From the NCBI RefSeq assembly GCF_900107965.1, contig NZ_FNVU01000006.1:389337-453336 (forward strand): a stretch of 64,000 nt of DNA, written 5' to 3'. This document shows, piece by piece, positions 52,375 to 61,736 of the stretch. Under the pieces are notes generated by a model, which saw only the letters and a list, made by a program, of their open reading frames with translations, was not told the DNA's origin and did no database searches. The first letter of the stretch is position 1. Each line of letters opens with the position of its first letter. The position numbers were made by a program, and so were the translations under genes. This DNA is from Actinacidiphila yanglinensis (GTDB lineage Bacteria; Actinomycetota; Actinomycetes; Streptomycetales; Streptomycetaceae).

Positions 52375-53280
52375 ATGGAGCTCCGTCATCTCGAACACTT
52401 CCTCGCGGTTGCCGACGCGGGCAGCTTCACCAAGGCGGCGAGGAACCTGCACCTCGTCCAGTCCGGGGTGTCCGCGACGATCAAGACCCTGGAGCATGAG
52501 CTCGGGGCGGCGCTGTTCGTCCGCACCCCCGGCGCGGTCGTGCTGACCGCAGCCGGCCGGGCGCTGCTGCCCCGGGCCCGCGAGACGCTGGTCGCGGCCG
52601 GCTCCGCCAAGGACGCCGTGCACCGCACCCAGGGCACGCTCCAGGGTGAAGTGACCGTAGGTACCCTGACCTCGGTCAACGTCGTGGACCTACCCGACAT
52701 GCTGTCGGTTCTGCGCGACCGGCACCCCGCGGTGACCGTGCGGCTGCGGGCGGCGGCGGGGGGATCGGCCGACCTGGCGCAGCAGTTGCGGGACGGGCTG
52801 CTTGACGTGGCGTTCATGTCGCTGCCTGATCCGCAGCGCCTCGGCCTCGACACCCGGCTGCTGGCAGTCGCGCCGCTTTCCCTGTACGTGCCCAGCGCCC
52901 ATCCGCTCGTGGGCGCTGGACGGGTGGTGCTGGCACAGCTGGGCGAGTTCCCGTTCGTCGATTCGCCTCAGGGTTTCGGCAACCGGACCGTGGTCGACCA
53001 GGCATTCGCCGCCGCAGGGGTCGACCGGGAGGTGACGCTGGAGGTCGCGGACATCGGCACCGCCGTCAACTACATCCGCGCCGGGCTGGGTATCGGATTC
53101 CTCAGCCGCTTCCTCGTCGAGGACCATACCGGGCTGGACGTCCTGGAGATCGCCGATCACGATCTGCGGTGGCGGTTCAGTGTCGCCACCGCCTCGCGTC
53201 GCCGGCCCAGCGGCCCGACCGAGGCATTCCTCGACCTGCTCAGGGAGCGCTATCCCTCCACCCGTGATCTGGGCCGATAA
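52375..53280 (+). CDS. LysR-family transcriptional regulator
   Basis: A complete 301-residue LysR protein. It starts with MELRHLEHFLAVADAGSFTKAA and has the recognition helix in VQSGVSATIKTLEHELG. The effector domain (about 90-295) has the usual two lobes. It is divergent from the OYE gene, which it probably controls. Comparison with the LysR frame at 1194 shows what that gene lacks: the whole MELRHLEHF start. Confidence 0.93.
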   Translation: MELRHLEHFLAVADAGSFTKAARNLHLVQSGVSATIKTLEHELGAALFVRTPGAVVLTAAGRALLPRARETLVAAGSAKDAVHRTQGTLQGEVTVGTLTSVNVVDLPDMLSVLRDRHPAVTVRLRAAAGGSADLAQQLRDGLLDVAFMSLPDPQRLGLDTRLLAVAPLSLYVPSAHPLVGAGRVVLAQLGEFPFVDSPQGFGNRTVVDQAFAAAGVDREVTLEVADIGTAVNYIRAGLGIGFLSRFLVEDHTGLDVLEIADHDLRWRFSVATASRRRPSGPTEAFLDLLRERYPSTRDLGR

Positions 53281-53321
53281 CGCCACCCGCGCCGGACAGC
53301 GAGGTATCGCCGAGAGTGATG

Positions 53322-53513
53322 GCACACGCCCGCCGCCTGCGCGCTGTGCCCCTCGACGTCCGCCACGACCAGTCCCATGCCACCGTCGGGCAGGGGGACG
53401 ACGTCCTACCAGTCGCCGCCCACGGATGCTCCCTCCGTGGCGGGGAGATACCGGCTGGTCAGTACCGTCTCGGGGAGCAGTGGCAGGCCCGGCGGAAGCA
53501 GGTTCTCCCGCAT
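53322..53513 (-). pseudogene. SpoIIE-type PP2C phosphatase fragment with in-frame stop
   Basis: The minus strand encodes LLPPGLPLLPETVLTSRYLP then ATEGASVGGDW, a TAG stop, and DVVPLPDGGMGLVVADVEGH. This is the start of a SpoIIE-like PP2C domain. In family members GGDWYDV is conserved, so the Tyr codon TAC has become TAG. The rest of the domain is missing. It is a dead fragment between the LysR and S66 genes. Confidence 0.85.
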
Positions 53514-53589
53514 GGCCAATCCGCGTGAAGGCGGAATATCGGCGGCACGGGCCTTGTTTGCCGCCGTTGCTGATCAACAAGGAGGCCCC

Positions 53590-54579
53590 ATGCCTGTGAC
53601 CCTTCGGCCCCGCGCGCTGCGTTCCGGCGACCTCGTGGTCGTTACCGCGCTCTCGGGCCAGCTTGAGCCAGGTGAGGAACCACTGCTCGCCCGCGGTGTG
53701 GCGATACTGGAGCGGATGGGTTTCCGCGTGCGAGTCAGCCCGATGGTCGACCCGGCGCAGAATCGCTGGTGGGCGTCGGGCACGCCGGCGGAGCAGGCCG
53801 CCGAACTCAATGGTCTGCTCCGGGACGCGGAGGTGCGGGCCATCGTCGCGCACACTGGTGGGCAGGCGACTATCGGCTATCTCGATTTGATCGATCTGAA
53901 CGCGATCCTGGCCGACCCGAAGCCGATCCTCGGCTACAGCGACATCTCGCTGCTGCACATGGCGTTGCACGCCAAGACCGGCCTCGTCGGCTTCCACTCC
54001 GACATCGCTACCCACGGTTTCGGCAGCGATTGGTACACGCTGGGCGACAAGGCCCGTCGCTCCGAGCTTGTCGACCTCTACACCCGTGTGCTCACCAAGG
54101 CCGAGGCGCCGGGCGCCCTGCCGGCAATGGGGGCTTGGGAAACCTGGAGGCCGGGACACGCGCGGGGACCACTGGTCGGCGGTTTGCTGAACCGCCTTGT
54201 CCAACTGCAGGCGACACCCTTCGCATTGGCTGCCGAACGGTTCGACGGTGCCGTGCTGTTCTGGGAGGAGGTGCAGCGGCCGGTCTCTCGGATCTGGGGC
54301 GACCTGCATACTCTGCGACTGTCCGGTGTGTTGGACCGGATCGCAGGCATGGTGGTCGGCATCCCGACTGAGGTCACGCCCTACGAGGGCGGCGGAGACC
54401 GCGCAGGTCTACGCGACGTGGTACTCGATGTCCTGGCTCGACGTGACGTCCCGGTCCTTGCACAGGTCGACTTCGGTCACACCTCGCCGAACCTGCCGCT
54501 GCCTCTCGGCGTCCGCGCGCACGTGGACGCAGACAACCAGACGCTCTCCCTGCTCGATTCGGCGGTCGCGAACGCCTGA
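53590..54579 (+). CDS. S66-family LD-carboxypeptidase / MccF-like protein
   Basis: A 329-residue S66 peptidase. The N-terminal part has ALRSGDLVVVTALSG and an HTGGQATIGYLDLIDLNAIL stretch. The nucleophile Ser is S117 in PKPILGYSDIS. The acid is in AVLFWEEVQ and the His in QVDFGHTSPNLPLPLG. Members trim murein tetrapeptides (LdcA) or hydrolyse microcin C (MccF). The full-length match and LFWEE favour the MccF side, but the substrate is open. The ATG follows AAGGAGGCCCC, a perfect ribosome site. Confidence 0.9.
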   Translation: MPVTLRPRALRSGDLVVVTALSGQLEPGEEPLLARGVAILERMGFRVRVSPMVDPAQNRWWASGTPAEQAAELNGLLRDAEVRAIVAHTGGQATIGYLDLIDLNAILADPKPILGYSDISLLHMALHAKTGLVGFHSDIATHGFGSDWYTLGDKARRSELVDLYTRVLTKAEAPGALPAMGAWETWRPGHARGPLVGGLLNRLVQLQATPFALAAERFDGAVLFWEEVQRPVSRIWGDLHTLRLSGVLDRIAGMVVGIPTEVTPYEGGGDRAGLRDVVLDVLARRDVPVLAQVDFGHTSPNLPLPLGVRAHVDADNQTLSLLDSAVANA

Positions 54580-54878
54580 GTTCTGTTGGATATTGGGGCG
54601 TGCCTGGAGGGCTACCTTCCGTCGTGTTCCACCTTCTCCCGCTCGGCCTGTCCGTCATGCCCGTTGCATCGACCTGCCCGATCGTCCCGACAGCCGCCGA
54701 GACCGCGCGACTGAAGAAGATGAAGCACAGATCGGTGAGTTCACGGCGTCGGCCTGCCAGTGCCATCCGACCCTGACTCCGGGCCAGGCCAGGGCGATGC
54801 GGGTACGCCCGAGGAGTACGCCGCTCCCCCGGCCGCACGCCGCCAGGCCGGAGCACAGGCCACTCGCCTACCCGCCCT

Positions 54879-55025
54879 TCCCGCGAGCTGCACGCCACCG
54901 TCGACATCCTCACCGACATCGAATCCCACCTGACGACTGGCCCGGCCCAGCTAGGCCGCGGCGGCTCCGGCTCACGAGCGAGCCATACGACAACAACCAA
55001 AGCGCCCATTGAGTGGCTGGGCTGA
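54879..55025 (+). other. Possible gene remnant in a long intergenic stretch
   Basis: The gap 54580-55293 has no complete gene. One frame of 48 codons reads SRELHATVDILTDIESHL then TTGPAQLGRG and ends KAPIEWLG with a stop. The first part looks like a helix of a real protein, the rest is low-complexity. There is no start codon in place. I do not recognise it. Confidence 0.25.
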
Positions 55026-55107
55026 CCGGGCGTCCCCAGGCTGCCGAGAACTCGTACTGGTTACCGTCTCGCGAGCATCGACCCGAACCTGACCACTGAT
55101 CAGTAAA

Positions 55108-55129
55108 GTCAGCATTGGGTCAGCATTGG
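55108..55129. repeat. Perfect tandem repeat of GTCAGCATTGG
   Basis: Two adjacent copies of the 11-mer GTCAGCATTGG. The unit is AT-richer than the surroundings. It could be a recombination or regulator site, but nothing nearby supports a choice. Confidence 0.5.
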
Positions 55130-55293
55130 TCCTGGCACACCTTGTTGCACTCGTACATACATGGGGATTCCATCGGGGGCCCGCGTGCTTTCCGAGCCTC
55201 GCGATCCGAGTACCTCGCGGTCAGCGAAGACGGCCTCCAGGTGTCTGCGGAGACAGGGGGCGCCAGGCCATGGTCCGACTCAGAAACACCAGG

Positions 55294-56259
55294 TCAACGC
55301 TCACGACCCCGCGGCTTCAGGGGAGTTGCGGGGATCGGCGGGGCGGACAGTCGGGCACCGTTGTAGCCGTGCACCTCGCCGAACCTGGTGCTCGTACTCC
55401 ACTCCTCGCGAGCTTCCACGATATCCTCGTGAGAGCGCCCGATGAAGTTCCACCACATGACGATCTTCTCCGCGAAGGGCTCGCCGCCCAGGAGCATGAG
55501 GGAGGCGGAGCTGTCCGCGAGCAGGGAGAGGTCCCGGCGGCCGGAGCCGAGGTAGAGGAGGGAGCCGGGGGCCACGGTTACCCCGTCGACGTCGACCTGG
55601 CCGGACATCGCGAGGGCGGCGTACTCGAAGTCGGGCTGGAGCGGCAGGCGGGCGGCCGCGCCCTCGGCGAGGGTGAGGTCGGCGCCGACCAGCGGGCTGT
55701 GGAGGGTGCCGGGCGAGGCCGTGCCGTCGAGTTCGCCGAGGATGACGGTCGCGTGCAGGCCCTGCGCGGTGACCTCGGGGAGTTCGGCGTGGTGCTCGAA
55801 GGCGGGCGGGACGTGCCGGCGGGAGTCGGGGAGGGCGATCCACAACTGGGCGCCGTGCAGGTATCGGGCGTGGTCGCGGGGCGACTCCTCGGAGTGCGAG
55901 ATGCCCTCGCCGGAGGTCATCAGGCCCAGTTCCCTGGGTCGTACCGTCTGCTTTCTGCCGAGGCTGTCGCGGTGCAGCACCTCGCCGTCGTGCAGCCAGC
56001 TCACGGTCTGCAGGCCCATGTGCGGGTGCGGCGGCACCTGCATTCCGGGTTCCTGGGCGATGTCGTCGGGCCCGTAGTGGTCGACGAAGCACCAGGCACC
56101 GATCATGCGGCGGCCCAGGCTGGGCAGCAGGCGGCGCACCTGCGTGCTCTCGCCGAGCTGCACGGTCCGGCCGGTGAGCAGTTCACGGACCGGGCCGGCC
56201 GGCACATCCTCGCGGCCGCCGCAGACGGTGGCGGACGGTTTCACATCGAGATTGCTCAT
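55294..56259 (-). CDS. Pirin-family protein
   Basis: A 321-residue bicupin of the pirin family. The N-terminal cupin carries the metal ligands in PHPHMGLQTVSWLHDGEVLHRD and GEGISHSEESP. The C-terminal cupin is less conserved. Pirins are non-heme iron proteins; some act as quercetinases, others bind regulators. It lies 7 nt downstream of the AtuA-like gene and is probably cotranscribed. Its last 35 codons recur as a fragment at 21843 and the last 17 at 11767. Confidence 0.92.
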   Translation of the reverse strand: MSNLDVKPSATVCGGREDVPAGPVRELLTGRTVQLGESTQVRRLLPSLGRRMIGAWCFVDHYGPDDIAQEPGMQVPPHPHMGLQTVSWLHDGEVLHRDSLGRKQTVRPRELGLMTSGEGISHSEESPRDHARYLHGAQLWIALPDSRRHVPPAFEHHAELPEVTAQGLHATVILGELDGTASPGTLHSPLVGADLTLAEGAAARLPLQPDFEYAALAMSGQVDVDGVTVAPGSLLYLGSGRRDLSLLADSSASLMLLGGEPFAEKIVMWWNFIGRSHEDIVEAREEWSTSTRFGEVHGYNGARLSAPPIPATPLKPRGRER

Positions 56260-56266
56260 GGCTCGA

Positions 56267-58150
56267 TCATGCCCCCGGACGCGGCCGAGCCGGTCGAGGC
56301 GGCTCGACGAGCCGCTCCGGTATGTCGGCCAGGCATCCGCGCAGCCGCTCGCCGAGCGCCTTCGCCTGCGGGTCGGCCCGGGTGGACGCGGCCACGCCGT
56401 CGCCGAGCAGGTCGTGCACGACGAAGTTCAGGGCACGCAGGTGGGGCAGTTCGTAGCGGCTGACCGGCAGCCGCGCGGCCTCGGGCAGCAGCGCGCGCAG
56501 CCGGGGCACGTCCAGGTACGCGCGCAGCCAGGCGTACGTGTCGTCGTCCCGGACCCACAGCCCGACGTTGGCGTCCCCACCCTTGTCGCCCGAACGCGCC
56601 CCGACGAGCGTGCCGAGCGGCAGGCGTACGGTCCTGCCGTGCTCTTCGGGGTGGGATTCCTTCCGCTCGGGGCGCGGCACGCCCGGGAGCGGCGGGGGTA
56701 CGGCGTCGGCGCGGGTGCCCGGCACCGCGGCACCGGCCGGCGCGGCGGCGGTGCCCGGGCGCAGCGGCGGGCGGGGCACGGGCAGCCGGGTGCCGTCGGC
56801 GAGCACCGTGACGGCCCGCACCTCCTGCGCCGGGACCAGCGCGGGCCAGAACACGCCGTACTCGGTGGGCCGGGGCGTGGCGTGCTCCAGGTACAGGCCG
56901 GGGTAGCCGGCCAGCGCGGTGCCGGCGACCGCGCCGAAGAAGCCGCGGCCGACCTTGCCGGGGTCGGGGTCCTTGACGGTGAGGGTGAGCCGGTCGACCT
57001 CCTGGCCGTGCTCCCGGCGCAGGTCGTACCCGGCGAACGCGGCCGGCCCGCCGGTGGCGTCGCGCAGCGCGGCCTCCGCGTAGTCGGCCTTGGCGTCGAG
57101 GTCCAGGCCGGTCAGCACGAAGACGGCCGCATTGCGGTGGCCGCCGAGGTGGTTGACGCAGACCTTCAGGGTGGCGGGGGCGGGCTGCCCGGTGACCGGG
57201 CCGACGGCGACCCGGTCGGTGCCCTGCTGGGTGAGGCGCACGGTGTCGAAGCGGGCCACCACGTCGGCGTTGAGGTAGGCGGGATGGCCGATCTCGTACA
57301 GGAGTTGGGCGGTGACGGTGCCCACAGTGACGGCTCCCGCGGTGCCGGGGTGCTTGGTGATGACGCTGGAGCCGTCCGGGTGCACCTCGGCGATCGGGAA
57401 GCCGGGGTGGACGGGGTCGGGGATCTCGGTGAAGAAGGAGTAGTTGCCCCCGGTGGCCTGGGTGCCGCACTCGATGATGTGGCCGGCGGTGACCGCGCCG
57501 GCCAGCGCGTCCCAGTCGTCGACGGCCCAGTCGAACGCCCAGGCGGCGGGTCCGACCACGAGGGAGGCGTCGGTGACGCGGCCGCAGACCACCACGTCGG
57601 CGCCGGACCGCAGCGCCTGGGCGATGCCCCAACCACCGAGGTAGGCATGGGCGGTGACCGGTTGCACGCCGGCGCCGGCCAGCGGGCGGCCGGTCGCGAG
57701 ATGGGCGAAGTCATGTCCGCGGGACCGGAGTTCGGGCAGCCGGTCGAGCAGGTCGTCGCCCTCGACGTGGGCGACGGTTGGGTGCAGGCCGCCGGCCGCG
57801 GCGAGTTCGCGGAGTCTGGCGGCGAGACCGGCGGGGTTCAGGCCGCCCGCGTTGACCACGATCTTGATGCCGCGCTCCAGGCAGGTGCCGAGCACGTCGT
57901 GCATCTGGCCGAGGAAGGAGACCGCGTAGCCGCCCTCGGGGTCGCGCTGCCGGGCCTTCCACAGCAGCAGCATGGTGAGTTCGGCGAGGTAGTCACCGGT
58001 GAGCACGTCGATCGGGCCACCCTCGACCATCTCCCGCGCGGCGGACTGCCGATCGCCGTAGTAGCCGGAGCAGTTGGCGATCCGCAGCGGCTCGGTACGG
58101 CCGCGGCCGTACGTCGGCGGGGCCACCGGACCGTTCGGCGCAGTCGTCAC
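56267..58150 (-). CDS. AtuA-like protein (DUF1446 plus C-terminal AtuA domain)
   Basis: A 627-residue protein. The large N-terminal domain is DUF1446: LRIANCSGYYGDRQSAAREMV, GDYLAELTMLLLWKAR, VVNAGGLNPAGLAARLRELA and ADVVVCGRVTDASLVVGPAAW. After a Pro/Ala-rich linker (about 450-510), a second domain begins RLPLGTLVGARSGDKGGDAN, as in AtuA of acyclic terpene utilisation. Members take part in citronellol/geraniol or related branched-acid catabolism, with exact chemistry unsettled. No other Atu genes are adjacent; pirin follows at once. The start at 58150 is divergent from the NUDIX gene. Confidence 0.88.
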   Translation of the reverse strand: MTTAPNGPVAPPTYGRGRTEPLRIANCSGYYGDRQSAAREMVEGGPIDVLTGDYLAELTMLLLWKARQRDPEGGYAVSFLGQMHDVLGTCLERGIKIVVNAGGLNPAGLAARLRELAAAGGLHPTVAHVEGDDLLDRLPELRSRGHDFAHLATGRPLAGAGVQPVTAHAYLGGWGIAQALRSGADVVVCGRVTDASLVVGPAAWAFDWAVDDWDALAGAVTAGHIIECGTQATGGNYSFFTEIPDPVHPGFPIAEVHPDGSSVITKHPGTAGAVTVGTVTAQLLYEIGHPAYLNADVVARFDTVRLTQQGTDRVAVGPVTGQPAPATLKVCVNHLGGHRNAAVFVLTGLDLDAKADYAEAALRDATGGPAAFAGYDLRREHGQEVDRLTLTVKDPDPGKVGRGFFGAVAGTALAGYPGLYLEHATPRPTEYGVFWPALVPAQEVRAVTVLADGTRLPVPRPPLRPGTAAAPAGAAVPGTRADAVPPPLPGVPRPERKESHPEEHGRTVRLPLGTLVGARSGDKGGDANVGLWVRDDDTYAWLRAYLDVPRLRALLPEAARLPVSRYELPHLRALNFVVHDLLGDGVAASTRADPQAKALGERLRGCLADIPERLVEPPRPARPRPGA

Positions 58151-58297
58151 CGTACTCTCCCGTCACTTCTGTGCAGGGTCACCGATCCGAACGATCATCA
58201 TGCCGGTACCGGCGCCGCGCAAGACCGCGCGGGAGCCGTCCGCCGTGGCGCCGGTACCTGCGACACCCGTGTCGGAGTGCGGTGGTTCAATCACGGC

Positions 58298-58906
58298 ATG
58301 AGCCAACCGTTCGAGTCGCCCGACCCGTCCACCCCCTCCGCCCCTTCCGCCCCGCCGGCCGGGGACGGCGCCGTCCCGGAGGAGGGGCTGCTCTCGGTGG
58401 ACGAGGTGATCGACATCGTCGACGAGGACGACCACGTGATCGGCACCTCGCCGCGCGGCGAGGCATACGCCCAAGGGCTGCGGCACCGCTGCGCGTTCAT
58501 CCTGGCCCGCGACCCGAGCGGCCGGATCTTCGTGCACCGCCGTACGGCCCGCAAGCTCGTCTTCCCCTCCCTGTACGACATCTTCGTCGGCGGCGTGGTC
58601 GGCGCGGGCGAGTCCTACGACGCGACGGCGCTGCGTGAGGCCGAGGAGGAGCTGGGCGTCTCCGGACTGCCCCAGCCCACCCGCCTGTTCAAGTTCCTCT
58701 TCGCTCCGGAGTCCGGCCCCGGCTCCTGGTGGTCGACGGTCTACGAGGTCCGCGTCGACGTCCCGGTCCGGCCGCAGGTCGAGGAGGTCGCCTGGCACGA
58801 CTTCCTCACCGAAGAGGAACTCGAACGCCGCCTCACCGAATGGGAGTTCGTCCCCGACGGCCTGGATGCCTACCAGCGCCTCGCCCGCTGGCGGAAGGAG
58901 GGGTGA
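58298..58906 (+). CDS. NUDIX hydrolase (isopentenyl-diphosphate isomerase-like class)
   Basis: A 202-residue NUDIX protein. The Nudix box is GGVVGAGESYDATALREAEEELGV (GX5EX7REUXEEXGU pattern), with all metal-binding Glu residues. The N-terminal 40 residues are Pro/Ser-rich. IDIVDEDDHVIGTSPRGEAYAQGLRHR and the C-terminal FVPDGLDAYQRL are typical of the YfcD-like group related to IPP isomerase, whose substrates are various diphosphates. Start chosen at ATG 58298. Convergent with the ArsR-like gene. Confidence 0.9.
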   Translation: MSQPFESPDPSTPSAPSAPPAGDGAVPEEGLLSVDEVIDIVDEDDHVIGTSPRGEAYAQGLRHRCAFILARDPSGRIFVHRRTARKLVFPSLYDIFVGGVVGAGESYDATALREAEEELGVSGLPQPTRLFKFLFAPESGPGSWWSTVYEVRVDVPVRPQVEEVAWHDFLTEEELERRLTEWEFVPDGLDAYQRLARWRKEG

Positions 58907-58992
58907 CCGATCCCGCCGGTCGGTCCGGGCCGGCCACGGGACGTGTGGGGGCACTCCCCCTGGCTTCGCCGTAGGCAGCCCGGGCGGTCCGC

Positions 58993-60006
58993 TCAACCAG
59001 AAGCCGCCGCCGCGAGAATCGACTCCGCCACCGCGGTCCGCATGTACAGCACGGACCGCCCGGAGCGGTGCGCCGACACGATCCCGGCGTCCCGCAGAGC
59101 GGTCAGGTGCTGGTTGACCCCGCCCGCGGACAGCCCGGTCCGCCCGGCGAGTTCGCTGGTCGACGCGGGCACCGCCAGCTCCGTCAGCAGCAGCGCCCGG
59201 GTCCGGCCGAGCACCGCGGCGACCGCCTCGGGGACCGCGGGCCGCTCCGCCGCCCAGACCGATCCCCACCCGCGGCTCGGGTAGAAGAGCTGCCTGCCGA
59301 CCGGGGCCACGGTCGCCGTGGGCGCCTCCGACCGGGTGAACACCGACGGCACGAGCACCAGGCCCCGGCCCTCCAGATCCAGGCGGACGGGGCAGGCCAT
59401 CTGCGAGAGGGTCAGGGTGCCCGCGCTCCACACCACCCTCGGGTGCAGGTCGCCGAGGACCGCCCCAGCCCCGTCCGCGGCCAGCCGCCGCGCCTGGTGG
59501 AAGACGTCGGCCTCCAGCACGGACCGTATCTGCGGCCAGCACGGGGCGAGAGCCGCGTCCCAGTACGCCTCGATCTCCCCGACGAGCCGCGCGATCCCGG
59601 CGGCCGGGTCGGCGTACATCGCCTCGATCCGCGCGGTCCGCAACCCGAACATGCTCAGCTCGCGGTGGATCTCGCTCACCGGCGTCGCCTCGACCACCCT
59701 GAGTTCGGCGGCGAGTTCGGCGCCCCGGGTGGGCGGCGGCGGGGTGATGAAGTCGGGGGTGTAGCCGGTGGCAGGCACCAGGTCGAAGAGCAGCCCGCGG
59801 TCCAGCCCGGCCGCGGCCACCCTCGGCACCGCCGCCTCCAGCCAGCGCCGGTGCGCCGACCGGCGGCCCGCCTGCCGGCCCGCCTCGGACCCGCCCGCCG
59901 CCTGGTAGACGCGGATGCTCGCCACCACCTCCCACAGCGGGGACACCGCGAAGCGGGTGCGTGCCACGTCGTTCGCCGAGAAGGCGAAGCGGATGCCTCT
60001 CCCCAT
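58993..60006 (-). CDS. ArsR-like regulator with DUF5937 domain
   Basis: A 337-residue regulator. The N-terminal 250 residues (IRFAFSANDVARTRFAVSPLWEVVASIR, then PARELSMFGL-like segments) match the DUF5937 sensor seen in streptomycete regulators. The C-terminal 80 residues are an ArsR/HTH_20 winged helix: STSELAGRTGLSAGGVNQHLTALRDAGIVSAHRSGRSVLYM. No Cys metal site is visible, so it is not an obvious metal sensor. It is divergent from an MFS gene 142 bp away, the usual arrangement for this regulator type, which suggests control of that transporter. Confidence 0.88.
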   Translation of the reverse strand: MGRGIRFAFSANDVARTRFAVSPLWEVVASIRVYQAAGGSEAGRQAGRRSAHRRWLEAAVPRVAAAGLDRGLLFDLVPATGYTPDFITPPPPTRGAELAAELRVVEATPVSEIHRELSMFGLRTARIEAMYADPAAGIARLVGEIEAYWDAALAPCWPQIRSVLEADVFHQARRLAADGAGAVLGDLHPRVVWSAGTLTLSQMACPVRLDLEGRGLVLVPSVFTRSEAPTATVAPVGRQLFYPSRGWGSVWAAERPAVPEAVAAVLGRTRALLLTELAVPASTSELAGRTGLSAGGVNQHLTALRDAGIVSAHRSGRSVLYMRTAVAESILAAAASG

Positions 60007-60148
60007 GTCGTCTCTCCCCCGCCGCAGAAACGGACCGCCGCTCGTTCTCCGCGGCCGCCGGGGCCCGCCGGGGCCCGCCGCAGCGGCGTCGATTCGGCCC
60101 TGCCTTAATCATTGCCGTCAACCCACCCGGCCACCACACCATTCCGGT

Positions 60149-61561
60149 ATGACCGCTCCACCACGCCAGGCCCCCCAGCCGCCCGCTTCACCGGGAGAGC
60201 CGCGCCCGGGCCCAGGCCCCGACGACCTCCACGGGCATGACGGCGTCCACGGACCCGACGGCGTCCGGGTCCGCGACGTCCTCCCCAGCCGCGCGCCCGA
60301 GGACGTACCCGAAGGCGTACCCGAGGACGCGCACGGCGTGACGCCCGGGCCGCGCCGCTTCCGGGCTGCCGCCGCACGCCACTTCGGCGGACTGCCGGGC
60401 CCGTTCTGGGTCGTCTTCAGCGGCACCGTGATCAACCGGGTCGGCACCATGGTCGTGCCGTTCCTCGTCTTCTACCTCGGCTCGCGGGGTGTCACCGCCG
60501 ACCAAACGCCCTACGTGCTGGGCGCGTTGGGTGCGGGCGGGCTGGTCGGACCGGTGCTCGGGGGCTGGTTCGCGGACCGGCTCGGGCGGCGGCAGGCGAT
60601 CCTCACCGGCATGGTCGCGACGCCGATCAGCCAGGCGCTGCTGTTCGCCTCCCCCGGGTTCGTGACGCTCGCCGTCGCCGCCGCGCTGCTGGGAGCCGCG
60701 GCGAACCTCCATCTGCCGGGCGTGGCCGCGGTGATCGCGGACTCGTCCGGCGCGAGCCGGCGCCGGGCGGCCTACGGGCTGTACCACTGGGCGATCAACA
60801 TCGGCGCCGCCACCGCCGGCGCGCTCGGCGGGTTCCTGATCGCGCACGGGTTCTGGCTGCTGTTCGTGGTGGACGCGGTGACCTGCCTGGGATTCGCCGC
60901 GGTCGCCATGGTGGCCCTGCCGAAGGACGCGCCGCACCACGCCAACGGGCCCACCGGCTCCGGCGGTTACGGTCTGGTGCTGCGCGACCGGATGATGCTG
61001 GCGCTGGTCGTGGTGTCGGTCGCGGGCGAATGCGTCTACGCGCAGACGGAGTTCACGGTGCCGTTGGCGATCCGCGACCACGGGCTGCCCGCGAGCGTGT
61101 ACGGGCTGGTCGCCGTCGTCAACGCGCTGCTGGTGGTGGTCTGCCAGCCGTTCGCCAACACATGGCTGGCCCGGCGGGACCGGCTCCGGGTGTGGGCCGC
61201 GGCGTCCGTGCTGCTCGCGGTCGGGGTGGGGCTGACCGGAACCGCACACGCGGCCGGCGGGTTCGTGGCGACGGCCGTGGTGTGGAGCGCGGGTGAGGTG
61301 TGCGCGGGCGGCATCAGCACCGCGGTCGTGGCCGACCTGGCTCCCGTCCACGCCCGGGCCCGTTACCAGGCGGCGCTCAACTGGGCGCGCGGTGTGGCCC
61401 GTTTCCTCGCGCTGGTGGCCGGCCCGGCCCTGTACGCGACCGCCGGTCCGGCCGCGCTGTGGTGGGCGGTCGCCGCGCTGGGCATGGCGGGTTCGTTCGG
61501 CGTGCTGGCACTGCGCCCCGGGATGGCCCGGGCCGAGCACCGCGCCAAGGCTTCCGCGTAG
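60149..61561 (+). CDS. MFS transporter
   Basis: A 470-residue membrane protein. A 75-residue hydrophilic Pro/Asp-rich N-terminus (with a small GVPED/DVPEG repeat) leads into 12 helices. The motif-A loop is GWFADRLGRRQAIL, and a related loop lies between helices 8 and 9 (NTWLARRDRLRVW). It belongs to the YdeE/MdtH-like exporters. It is divergent from the DUF5937-ArsR regulator. A hairpin follows the gene. Confidence 0.9.
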   Translation: MTAPPRQAPQPPASPGEPRPGPGPDDLHGHDGVHGPDGVRVRDVLPSRAPEDVPEGVPEDAHGVTPGPRRFRAAAARHFGGLPGPFWVVFSGTVINRVGTMVVPFLVFYLGSRGVTADQTPYVLGALGAGGLVGPVLGGWFADRLGRRQAILTGMVATPISQALLFASPGFVTLAVAAALLGAAANLHLPGVAAVIADSSGASRRRAAYGLYHWAINIGAATAGALGGFLIAHGFWLLFVVDAVTCLGFAAVAMVALPKDAPHHANGPTGSGGYGLVLRDRMMLALVVVSVAGECVYAQTEFTVPLAIRDHGLPASVYGLVAVVNALLVVVCQPFANTWLARRDRLRVWAAASVLLAVGVGLTGTAHAAGGFVATAVVWSAGEVCAGGISTAVVADLAPVHARARYQAALNWARGVARFLALVAGPALYATAGPAALWWAVAALGMAGSFGVLALRPGMARAEHRAKASA

Positions 61562-61610
61562 AGAGGTCGGCGACGCGGAGGAAACAGGGGCGGCCGGTCA
61601 CGCCCCCCAC

Positions 61611-61644
61611 GGCGGTCCGGCGCACACGGGGGTGCCGGACCGCC
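61611..61644. terminator. Hairpin between convergent genes
   Basis: GGCGGTCCGGC (61611-61621) and GCCGGACCGCC (61634-61644) make a perfect 11-bp stem with a 12-nt loop, 49 nt after the MFS stop and 92 nt beyond the convergent gene's stop. It could end both transcripts. Confidence 0.75.
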
Positions 61645-61736
61645 ACTCCCCCGGTCCGGCGCCCGCCCGACTCCTTTTCTCCGCACGCCTCTTCGGCCCT
61701 TCCGGCGCCCTTCCCGGTGCGCGCCGGCGGCCGTTC

